This document shows, piece by piece, positions 25,043 through 33,509 of a DNA stretch of 64,000 bases. The translations under genes and the position numbers were made by a program. The notes under the pieces were generated by a model. It made no database searches, was not told the DNA's origin, and saw only the letters and a program-made list of their open reading frames with translations. Where the stretch lies: positions 1,261,001 to 1,325,000 of the forward strand of contig JADJRL010000003.1 of assembly GCA_016712225.1 (NCBI GenBank), read 5' to 3'. The first letter of the stretch is position 1, and each line of letters starts with the position of its first letter. The stretch comes from Candidatus Defluviibacterium haderslevense. Its GTDB lineage: Bacteria > Bacteroidota > Bacteroidia > Chitinophagales > Saprospiraceae.

Positions 25043-27091
25043 TCATTTTAAATAGGTTTCTAACCATGAATGCAATTCCTGATAGAAAAATCGACTATTT
25101 TCAGCTTTTAAAACCCAGTGATTTTCCTCTGGAAAAACTATTAATTTGCTTGGTATTTTTTGTCTTTGGAGTATATGCCAATTCTCAATAGAATTATTAA
25201 CAGGAACTCTGTAATCAAGTTCACCTACAGTAACTAACATTGGAGTTCTAAATTGATTAGCATAAGTAAAAGGATTCTGTTCTCTCCAGATTTTTGATTG
25301 AGACCATGGCACTCCCGCATTCATACGTTCACGACCAATAATATCATCGCTTGTTCCCCATTGAGAAACACTGTTTACTAAACCTGCATGACTAATTAAA
25401 CATTTATAATGAGTTGTGGTAGCTTGTAACCAATTGGCAAGATGTCCTCCATAGCTGGCACCACCTGCAGCTTGTTTTGATCCATCAATAAATGGATAAC
25501 GCTTTATAGCCTCAACTGCAGCTTCATTAATTTCTAAACCCGGCCCTTTAAAAGGATCATATTGTATATCTTGAGAAAATTTTTCTCCATAGCCTGTTGA
25601 ACCCGTGTAATCAGTTAAAAGTAATATATATCCTGGTTTTGCAAGTAATTGGTAATTCCACCGATAAGACCAATTTTCTTTCCAGGAACCAGCTGGTCCT
25701 CCATGCATTACAACAAATAACGGGTACTTCTTTTGAGGATTAAAGCCTGCAGGTTTTATTAATAAATTTCTAATCTTTTTTCCTTGTGAAGAGGTAAACC
25801 AAAATGTTTCACCATTATCCAAATCAAGTGTTGATAATTTGTCTGTATTAAATTTTGTTAAAAAAATAAAACTACCATCTGGGTTAAGTTTTACAATCTC
25901 AGGAGGCATAGTCCCAGATTCATAATTAGCAACAATTGTAGTAGTGCCGGTTGTCGAAACACGAACATTAGTAAAACAACCATATACACTATTACTGAAT
26001 TGTTTAAGAGCTGAATCTTGTAATGATAATGAATATATGAAATCTTTTCCCTGACTTTCAACACTTAGATAAATATTATCTTTTTGTATTGTCAAGTTGT
26101 TTGTCTGTCTGTCCAGTTTTTGAGTTAAAATCGTTTTATTCTTCATTTCGGGAAAATCAAATCGAATGAGATGATTCATATTATAAACTTTGTTATTGTT
26201 TATCTTATTTCCAAAACAGAACAAATATTTTCCATCAGAACTTATAATAGAATTGCTATATGAATACATTTCACTTGTTAATACTTTAGCATCACCTCCA
26301 TAAATGGACACAACATACAGATTCGAGGAGGGTTCCTGATAAGCACTCGTGTTAAATTCAGTGCTGGCTGAAAAAATGATTGATTGGCTATCAAAATTCC
26401 AATTTGCTGATGCAGCATTGAATCCAGAAAGTTGACTTATTTGGACATCTCTAAAAATATTTCTAGCAGCACTGTCTGGTGAAGCACTTTGGACATAAAT
26501 ATGATTCTGCTTTTCATCATTCCATTTATCCCAACTGCGTATTGGAAATGTGGTGTAAACCCGTGCCTTATATTTAATTTTCTTTTTCTCCTCCACCATT
26601 TTTTTATTCGTTGAGTCTTCATAGCATTTTGGATATATACTACTTGTAAAAATAATTTTATTACCATCAGGACTCCATTTAGGTGAATTTGCACCGCTTG
26701 AAAGTTTTGTAATTTTTTGAGCTTCACCACCTTCTTTAATATTCAAAATATAAATTTGAGACTCTTCATCTCCATCTCTTTTAGCAGAAAAGGCAATTTT
26801 TGTTCCATCAGGATTCCAAGTATACCCTCCTTCTCCGGCTTTGCCACTAGTAATTTTTCTAGGTGAGGACTTTCCATCGCTGGAGACTATCCATAAATCA
26901 TTAATTTGTTCCTTTTCATCATAAGAAGGTTCTGTCACATTAAAAACAACCCATTTTCCATCAGGGCTTAATTCTGGTGAACCTACTCTTTTAAGTGACC
27001 ACATATCTTCATGGGTAATGGGTTTTTTATCTTGTGTATTTCCATTAAAATAAATGAATATTATAAGTAAAAAAGATATAGAATATTTCAT
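25043..27091 (-). CDS. S9 family peptidase (acylaminoacyl/dipeptidyl peptidase type)
   Basis: A prolyl-oligopeptidase-family serine peptidase. I chose the ATG at 27091, which gives a clean signal peptide (about 1-19, ending FNGNTQ); the longer frame to 27154 has no typical signal start. The 682 residues hold a WD40-like beta-propeller (about 20-420, repeated SPDGKWVVF, NPDGTKIAFSA, SPDGNKIIFTS) and an alpha/beta-hydrolase domain (about 430-682). The catalytic triad is S546 (GASYGG), D626 (ELDYR) and H658 (ENHW). It probably acts in the periplasm on short peptides. It may be the last gene of the ABC transporter/peptidase cluster. Confidence 0.92.
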   Translation of the reverse strand: MKYSISFLLIIFIYFNGNTQDKKPITHEDMWSLKRVGSPELSPDGKWVVFNVTEPSYDEKEQINDLWIVSSDGKSSPRKITSGKAGEGGYTWNPDGTKIAFSAKRDGDEESQIYILNIKEGGEAQKITKLSSGANSPKWSPDGNKIIFTSSIYPKCYEDSTNKKMVEEKKKIKYKARVYTTFPIRSWDKWNDEKQNHIYVQSASPDSAARNIFRDVQISQLSGFNAASANWNFDSQSIIFSASTEFNTSAYQEPSSNLYVVSIYGGDAKVLTSEMYSYSNSIISSDGKYLFCFGNKINNNKVYNMNHLIRFDFPEMKNKTILTQKLDRQTNNLTIQKDNIYLSVESQGKDFIYSLSLQDSALKQFSNSVYGCFTNVRVSTTGTTTIVANYESGTMPPEIVKLNPDGSFIFLTKFNTDKLSTLDLDNGETFWFTSSQGKKIRNLLIKPAGFNPQKKYPLFVVMHGGPAGSWKENWSYRWNYQLLAKPGYILLLTDYTGSTGYGEKFSQDIQYDPFKGPGLEINEAAVEAIKRYPFIDGSKQAAGGASYGGHLANWLQATTTHYKCLISHAGLVNSVSQWGTSDDIIGRERMNAGVPWSQSKIWREQNPFTYANQFRTPMLVTVGELDYRVPVNNSIENWHILQRQKIPSKLIVFPEENHWVLKAENSRFFYQELHSWLETYLK

Positions 27092-27189
27092 GGATCTAGG
27101 TTTTAATTTGAAGAAGCAAGTTACAATTAGTTTATTTAATTTATAAAAAAGCATGGTGCAATTTATTTGAATTCAAAAAATAAATCAAC

Positions 27190-27681
27190 TTAGTAATGTA
27201 TCAGTTTCATTTTTTCTTTGTTATAAAAAAAACTATGATGCATATTTTCACTAATAAAAATTTTCAATGCTTCACTAGTTGTAAATTTTTCGATTATATT
27301 TTCTGTAACTTCAGAAATAATTAATAATTTAGAGTCCATTTTTTCAATCTTATACAGATTATACGTTGAATTAGATTGATCTGACTTGATTTCCCATAAA
27401 TTGAGAAATTTTGTTGTATTTATGACTGAAATATAAGCATTGTATTTGGTTTCCTCTCTTTCATCTTTGTTATATTTTATAATTTCATAAATAAACGAAT
27501 CCAATGACTTGATTTGATAATGTTCTTTTTCATCCTTTGAATCCTTCCAATCACCTAACAATTGAGAATCAATTCTTATTTGTGGTGAATCAATAGGAAT
27601 TGTAGATTCATATGGACATGCTCCAAAAAAGATGCTTAATGAAGCAAGTAATATCATATATTTTAGTTTTTGCATATCCAA
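27190..27681 (-). CDS. Lipoprotein of unknown function
   Basis: A 163-residue predicted lipoprotein. The signal has basic residues (MQKLKY), a hydrophobic core and the lipobox FFGAC (Cys22). The mature part looks like a lipocalin-like or small beta domain: DSQLLGDWKDSKDEKEHYQIKS opens with the GxW-type pattern often seen in such proteins, followed by regular strands. I do not recognise a named family. It lies between the ABC/M1 fusion gene (31 nt upstream) and the S9 peptidase, on the same strand, so the three may be co-transcribed. The ATG at 27675 is an equally possible start. Confidence 0.6.
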   Translation of the reverse strand: MDMQKLKYMILLASLSIFFGACPYESTIPIDSPQIRIDSQLLGDWKDSKDEKEHYQIKSLDSFIYEIIKYNKDEREETKYNAYISVINTTKFLNLWEIKSDQSNSTYNLYKIEKMDSKLLIISEVTENIIEKFTTSEALKIFISENMHHSFFYNKEKMKLIHY

Positions 27682-27712
27682 TTTTTATTATATTATATGA
27701 TCTAAGTTTAAA

Positions 27713-30700
27713 TTATTCTTCTTTAAGTACTTTCACATTATCATCTGGAATTCTATCAATCAAATAATTATATGGATCAATACCAGCATTATATGGAAGT
27801 TTGTTTGTTCTAAAGGTAAATTTATTTTCCTTTTTATCTAATTTTAATCTTTGCATCAATAATGGTTCACCAAGGTTCTTCTTATTATCTGATTTTGCAA
27901 ATATCCCAATATCTATATAGTCAGATATTGGTGTGGAAACCTCCTTCCCAAGTGTATCTGCATAAAATTTTTCAGAGTTTGTTATAAGGTTAACTTCATA
28001 TTCGTTACCGACTTTCTTATATTTGGCTTCAACCATTCGATTGGAGAATAAAGTAATTCTTTCAAACATATCATTTATTAAATATTGCAAACTATCTGGA
28101 GTAACTTTTCTAAATGCTCTAATTGCAGAAACAGAAGTTGCATAGGGTGGATCCCGATATGCAAAAGTATCGAGTAAACTTCGAAGTGCTTCATTTACTT
28201 TATTTTCTCCGATCATTTCTTTTAAACCATACATGATTACACTTGCTTTTTGATAATGGATATATTGTTGATGTTCAGTATACATTAATGGTCTTTCAGC
28301 TTCAAATTCACTACTTCTACCACGCAAATATCCATCCATTTCATATTTAAGAAATTTTTTCATTTTGTTCTTTCCATATTCCTTTTCCATAACCATCAAT
28401 GCTGAATATTGGGCAAATCCTTCACTCATCATTTCACTACCTTGCATATTCGCTCCACAAAGCTGATGAGCCCAATATTGGTGACCCATTTCATGAGCAA
28501 CAATATAAAATACTTGATCAATATCATCATTTGTTACTTGACGCAAATCAGCAATAAATCCAACACTTTCACTATAAGGCATCGTTCCTGGAAAAGCCTG
28601 TGCAAAACTAGAATATCTTGGAAATTCAATGATTCGACATTGCTTATGGTGGTATTTTCCAAAATTTTGAGTATAATATTCCAATGATTTTTCCATTGAT
28701 TTTAACATATTTGGAACATTATATTCATGTTCGGGAATATAATATACTTCTAAATCTATCCCAGACCAAACTTTTCGTGCTACTTTATATTTTGCAGAAA
28801 TGAAAGAATAGAAAGCCAATGATTTTTCATCTAATTTATAATTGAAATATTTCTTGCCATTGGCTTCCCAGGATTTTATTAAACTGCCTGGGGCTATTGC
28901 AATTTGATCCAACGATGTACTAATGGTTGTATTAACTTCAACCCAATCGGCATCATTACTTATGTAATTATTTGCCCTCGCATTTAGATCATTTTCATCC
29001 AGTCCAGGCATCCTTATCCGCTTTGGTAACTTTAGTTTAATTCGCTTGTTTTTGTCCCTGATTTCAGAATTTGCATCATATCCAAGGGACGGAGTTATAT
29101 CGCCATTATTGAAAAAAGTACCATTTTGTGTTAGTTGAGTAAAACTAACTTCATTCTCAAATCCCTTTGTTAATCTAGAAACTTCAAATTGAATTAAAAT
29201 AGAATCAGATGGTTGCAGCGGTTTATTCAAAGTATATATTCTATAATTCAATCTGGTATCATTGAGCTTTAAGTTACCTCCACTAATGATAATGTCGACA
29301 CTATCTGGTATTTGAGGCATGCTAAAATGTAACTCTTGTATGGGTTGATTTGATTTATTTATAGCCCAAGCATCTATTGAAGCTGTCATGCTTCTTTCAT
29401 AAGGAAGTATATCAATGGTATAATTAAATTTGTAAAAACGAGGTTGTATTAAATTTTCATATTTTTTATAAGTTTTCTCATAATCCACCTGCTTGGTTTC
29501 CAGTTCTTTTTCGGAGTCATATGTATTCAAAACTTTTGTGTTATAAAATACAAATCCACAACACAAAGTAAAAACAACAGCCCATAAAATAATGGACATT
29601 TTATTTTTTGATAATACAAAATTTGAATATCTTAATCTTTGTCTAAAATCTGTTTCCTTACCACGAACATAAAATGATAGAACTATATAAACTAAAATTA
29701 TAGAAAAAATTATCCAATAAATATTAAACCATATTGTAGATGGTATAAATGGACCAAAACCATTCATGTCAGAATAAGTAACGGTTGGTGTAGATCCAAA
29801 TTTTACCATATTGGTGCTAATTTTTAAAACACCCCAAATAAATTGGTTTAATATGATAAATGATACAAATGCAAAATAAGCTATATATCTATTATTGATC
29901 ATGTAATGAAATAATAAAGCAATAATAATTAAAAATGAAAATGATAACAAATCCATAATTAATAAAGAATTAATATAAACATCAAGCTGATACCTGTAAT
30001 ATCCAAATGCAGTCTGAGCAATGATACCAATAATCATTGTAGTCATAAGAATAAAAGCTACTGCAGCAATGAGTGCAATTATTTTTGAAACAAAAAAGAT
30101 GGAAGCTTGTATTGGAGTGGCATCTTGAATTTCATTTATTTTAACATCACGTTCTTTCCAAACCAAGACTCCTGTATAAAATGTTATAATAGCTATTAGA
30201 AATAAATAAAATGAACCCTTTATAGTATCAATGATATCGTATGTTACAGGATATTGATCTGTTCCGTACCTTCCGGTAAAACTTGTTAAGGACGCAATCA
30301 AATTCAATAAACCTATTATAACAATAATAATAAAAGTTGGGTTTTTCAAAATGGCTTTTGTCTCGAATTTAATTAAATACCATAATTTAAAAAATGAAAA
30401 CGTATTATCATAGGTAAGCAAAACAGGATTAATAGCTTTTGCTGCTGAATTGGTCACTTTTATTTCTTTAATTTCTTTTTTAGGTTTCTGGCTTTTTGTA
30501 CTAAATGAAAATTTGGTATACGTAATTAATAATATAAATAAACTAATACCTAACCATAATATTCTGTTGAATAGAAATGCGCCAATAAGTGGTACAGCAT
30601 TGATATTTTTTTCATCTACTGTCATGTATTTGGCAATGATGCCTTCTGGTCTAAATCCAAATGGATCAAGAATATTAGCTAACCATTCCTTCTCAAGGTC

Positions 30701-31288
30701 TTGTGTGAATCCAGAAGATACTATATAAAATATTAAAATCAACATCGCACCTATGAATGAAACCATATTACTCCTAAAAATTATGGCTAAAGTGTATAAT
30801 AAAACTGCTGTAATAATAGTATTTGGAATGCCGAACGAGATTAATCCTTGTATATGACCACTCCAAATTACATCTCCATATCTTTCAGCTTGAGCCCACG
30901 GCATTAATGGTCCAATTAAACTTCCTAATGATACACCCAATAATGGAAAGATAGCTATGGTAGAAGCTCCAATAAATTTTCCAAAATAGTAATCTCGTTT
31001 TTTAATCGGAGAAGAAAACACAAATTGATACATACCATGTTCAAAATCCCTATTTGCAGAAGCATTAATAAATGCTGTTGTCATTAAGAGACAAATGAGC
31101 GACATGACACCATAATATGTTTGAATTACAAAAGGTGCATTTTTGTGTACACTACCTACTCCTCCACCTATGGTAATACTGTCTGATGACACTGCTCCCA
31201 TGACTAATAAAGTAATTATGATAAAGAATATCCAAGTCATGGGTGAATAAATCCAATACTTCCATTCGTGTCGTATAAATTTCCACAT
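27713..31288 (-). CDS. ABC transporter permease fused to M1-family aminopeptidase
   Basis: One chain of 1,191 residues. The N-terminal half (about 1-590) is an ABC-2-type permease region with roughly 12 membrane helices, in two sets (about 15-270 and about 310-590). The C-terminal half is a peptidase domain of the M1 (gluzincin) type. The zinc motif is HEMGH (932-936) and the third ligand is probably E956 (SEGFAQYSALMV), followed by a helical tail. The peptidase should face the periplasm. The gene follows the ABC ATPase by 20 nt, so the two encode a complete membrane complex. The fusion is a known but poorly characterised Bacteroidota arrangement; its substrate is unknown. Confidence 0.9.
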   Translation of the reverse strand: MWKFIRHEWKYWIYSPMTWIFFIIITLLVMGAVSSDSITIGGGVGSVHKNAPFVIQTYYGVMSLICLLMTTAFINASANRDFEHGMYQFVFSSPIKKRDYYFGKFIGASTIAIFPLLGVSLGSLIGPLMPWAQAERYGDVIWSGHIQGLISFGIPNTIITAVLLYTLAIIFRSNMVSFIGAMLILIFYIVSSGFTQDLEKEWLANILDPFGFRPEGIIAKYMTVDEKNINAVPLIGAFLFNRILWLGISLFILLITYTKFSFSTKSQKPKKEIKEIKVTNSAAKAINPVLLTYDNTFSFFKLWYLIKFETKAILKNPTFIIIVIIGLLNLIASLTSFTGRYGTDQYPVTYDIIDTIKGSFYLFLIAIITFYTGVLVWKERDVKINEIQDATPIQASIFFVSKIIALIAAVAFILMTTMIIGIIAQTAFGYYRYQLDVYINSLLIMDLLSFSFLIIIALLFHYMINNRYIAYFAFVSFIILNQFIWGVLKISTNMVKFGSTPTVTYSDMNGFGPFIPSTIWFNIYWIIFSIILVYIVLSFYVRGKETDFRQRLRYSNFVLSKNKMSIILWAVVFTLCCGFVFYNTKVLNTYDSEKELETKQVDYEKTYKKYENLIQPRFYKFNYTIDILPYERSMTASIDAWAINKSNQPIQELHFSMPQIPDSVDIIISGGNLKLNDTRLNYRIYTLNKPLQPSDSILIQFEVSRLTKGFENEVSFTQLTQNGTFFNNGDITPSLGYDANSEIRDKNKRIKLKLPKRIRMPGLDENDLNARANNYISNDADWVEVNTTISTSLDQIAIAPGSLIKSWEANGKKYFNYKLDEKSLAFYSFISAKYKVARKVWSGIDLEVYYIPEHEYNVPNMLKSMEKSLEYYTQNFGKYHHKQCRIIEFPRYSSFAQAFPGTMPYSESVGFIADLRQVTNDDIDQVFYIVAHEMGHQYWAHQLCGANMQGSEMMSEGFAQYSALMVMEKEYGKNKMKKFLKYEMDGYLRGRSSEFEAERPLMYTEHQQYIHYQKASVIMYGLKEMIGENKVNEALRSLLDTFAYRDPPYATSVSAIRAFRKVTPDSLQYLINDMFERITLFSNRMVEAKYKKVGNEYEVNLITNSEKFYADTLGKEVSTPISDYIDIGIFAKSDNKKNLGEPLLMQRLKLDKKENKFTFRTNKLPYNAGIDPYNYLIDRIPDDNVKVLKEE

Positions 31289-31308
31289 AAATCCTTAATA
31301 ATTAGATG

Positions 31309-32181
31309 TTAAACTAGTTCGTTTAATTTGGCAAAAAATACATCTTCTAAGCTTTCTTCCACTTGTACAAAATCATCTTGTAATTCCGTATTTGAAAAAG
31401 CATGAATTAATGGTTTACCACCTACTAATTTATTTGAGATAATTTTATAATTCGTTTGATATTGTTCCAATTCATTTTTATTTACTTTTCTTTCCCATAC
31501 CTTTCCTTTTATTTGATTTAAAGCTTCGTCCGTATTCCCACTAAATAATAATTTTCCTTTATCCATTATAGCCATTTGAGTACACAGCTCTCTAACATCT
31601 TGGACAATATGAGTGGACAAAATCACAATTATGTTTTCACCAATCTCACTCAGAATATTATAAAAACGGTTTCGTTCTCCCGGATCTAAACCAGCAGTTG
31701 GTTCATCCACAATAACTAATTTTGGGTTTCCTATAAGAGATTGTGCTATTCCAAAACGTTGTCGCATACCACCACTGTAACTACTTACAGATTTTTTTCT
31801 GTGCTCAAATAGATTGACTTTTTCTAGTAAATGCATAACCATTTCCTTTCTCTCTCGAGTATAGATAATACCTTTGAGTAATGCGAGATGATCCAATAAA
31901 TCAATAGCTGATGTTCTAGGATAAACTCCGAATTCTTGAGGTAAATAACCCAGCACTTTTCTGACTTCCTCTTTATTGTTTAAAACATCAATATCTCCAA
32001 GCCTTACAGAACCACTATCTGCATCTTGAAGCGTTGCCAATGTCCTCATCAGAGATGACTTTCCAGCACCATTTGGCCCAAGTAAGCCAAACATTCCGGT
32101 ATTAATGGTTAAGTTAATATCATTTAAAGCATGTACGCCGTTACTATATTGTTTGTTGAGGTTTTTGATTTGTAATATCAT
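31309..32181 (-). CDS. ABC transporter ATP-binding protein
   Basis: Hydrolyses ATP to drive the adjacent permease/M1 fusion. The 290 residues have Walker A GPNGAGKS (35-42), the Q-loop Q82, the signature YSGGMRQ (135-141), Walker B VIVDE (156-160) and a switch histidine (STHIVQD, about 195). The C-terminal extension (about 225-290) is typical of ABC-2 exporters, and the end reads VQVEESLEDVFFAKLNEL. It is the first gene of the cluster and starts 113 nt from the divergent oxidoreductase gene. Confidence 0.93.
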   Translation of the reverse strand: MILQIKNLNKQYSNGVHALNDINLTINTGMFGLLGPNGAGKSSLMRTLATLQDADSGSVRLGDIDVLNNKEEVRKVLGYLPQEFGVYPRTSAIDLLDHLALLKGIIYTRERKEMVMHLLEKVNLFEHRKKSVSSYSGGMRQRFGIAQSLIGNPKLVIVDEPTAGLDPGERNRFYNILSEIGENIIVILSTHIVQDVRELCTQMAIMDKGKLLFSGNTDEALNQIKGKVWERKVNKNELEQYQTNYKIISNKLVGGKPLIHAFSNTELQDDFVQVEESLEDVFFAKLNELV

Positions 32182-32294
32182 GTTTTATCTATTTATCGAT
32201 TAATTTTTAAAAGTATATAAAATTACAATTATTGTATAAATATCTAAGATATTCTTGATCTTTGTTTCAAATTCTTATTTTTTAATTAACTATC

Positions 32295-33446
32295 ATGTTT
32301 TCGAATTTAAGTTATTGGGAGCGAGATCATTACTTTAACCAAAGTAACTACATAATAATTGGTAGTGGGATAGTTGGCTTGAATGCCGGGATTAGAATAC
32401 TAGAGTTGGAACCTGGAGCTGATGTTCTGATTATTGAACAAGGTCTAATTTCATCAGGAGCAAGCACAAAGAATGCCGGATTTGCATGTTTTGGAAGTCC
32501 TTCTGAGTTGATTGAAGACCTAACAGTAAATCCACCTGAACAGGTATTTAATTTATTTGAAAAAAGATATACTGGTATTCATGATTTATTAAAAAGAAAC
32601 CATTCAAATGATATCGATTACCAAAAATCCGGTGGATATGAAGTATTTGATGACACTAGTTTAGATTTTAATCAAATCTATCAAAACATAGCCTATTTAA
32701 ATTCAGAAATAGAAAAAAGGATTCACATTCCAAATTATTTTCAGCTTGATAATCAACGCCTGAAACATTTTCCTCTCAAAGGTTTTACTAATTTAATAGC
32801 TACGCCACATGAAGGAGTTATCAATCCAATGAAACTCATAAATCAGTTAGCAATCCGCTTTACAACTTTAGGTGGAAAAATATTAAATGGTCTTTATGTA
32901 AATTCAATAGAACAAACAGAAAATAAAATAAAACTAAATTGTAAACCAGAAATTACTTTGCAAACATCAAAAGTACTAATTGCAGTTAATGGATTTACAA
33001 AACATTTCTTCCCAAATATTGATGTAATTCCAGCCAGAAACCAAGTGTTAGTAATTAAACCCGAACGGACCATTTCACTGAATGGATGTTTTCATTTCAA
33101 CAAAGGATACGTTTACTTTAGAACAATCAATGAACATCTTTTAATAGGCGGTGGAAGAAACCTAGATATTGAATCAGAAAATACAATATCAGTAGATAAA
33201 AATCCACAGATAACTAATTATCTAATTAATTTTGTAAAGAACCATATTTTGTTTGATCAGAAATTTGAAATTACTGACCATTGGAGTGGAATTATGGGTT
33301 TAGGTCCCATTAAATCACCCATCATCAAATTAGTTAATAATCAAATTGGCTTAGCTGTCAGATTGGGAGGTATGGGTGTAGCTATAGGGACAAGTGTAGG
33401 CATAGAAGGCGCAGAAATGATCATAAATTCAACATCTTTTAATTAA
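32295..33446 (+). CDS. FAD-dependent oxidoreductase (DAO family)
   Basis: A flavoenzyme of 383 residues that oxidises an amine or amino acid. The N-terminus has the ADP-binding GSGIVG (23-28) and the typical DAO stretch SSGASTKNAGFACFGSPSEL. The C-terminal part has MGLGPIKSPIIKLVNNQIGLAVRLGGMGVAIG, where the FAD is held by the glycine-rich loop. The N-terminal YWERDHYF segment and the SGAST box resemble gamma-glutamylputrescine oxidase-like members, but the substrate is not certain. It is a single gene, divergent from the ABC operon. Confidence 0.85.
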   Translation: MFSNLSYWERDHYFNQSNYIIIGSGIVGLNAGIRILELEPGADVLIIEQGLISSGASTKNAGFACFGSPSELIEDLTVNPPEQVFNLFEKRYTGIHDLLKRNHSNDIDYQKSGGYEVFDDTSLDFNQIYQNIAYLNSEIEKRIHIPNYFQLDNQRLKHFPLKGFTNLIATPHEGVINPMKLINQLAIRFTTLGGKILNGLYVNSIEQTENKIKLNCKPEITLQTSKVLIAVNGFTKHFFPNIDVIPARNQVLVIKPERTISLNGCFHFNKGYVYFRTINEHLLIGGGRNLDIESENTISVDKNPQITNYLINFVKNHILFDQKFEITDHWSGIMGLGPIKSPIIKLVNNQIGLAVRLGGMGVAIGTSVGIEGAEMIINSTSFN

Positions 33447-33509
33447 CATTTAACCAAGCATGTCTATTTATTTTATTAGTTCACAAATAAAAATTTCCAT
33501 AAAAATCAT

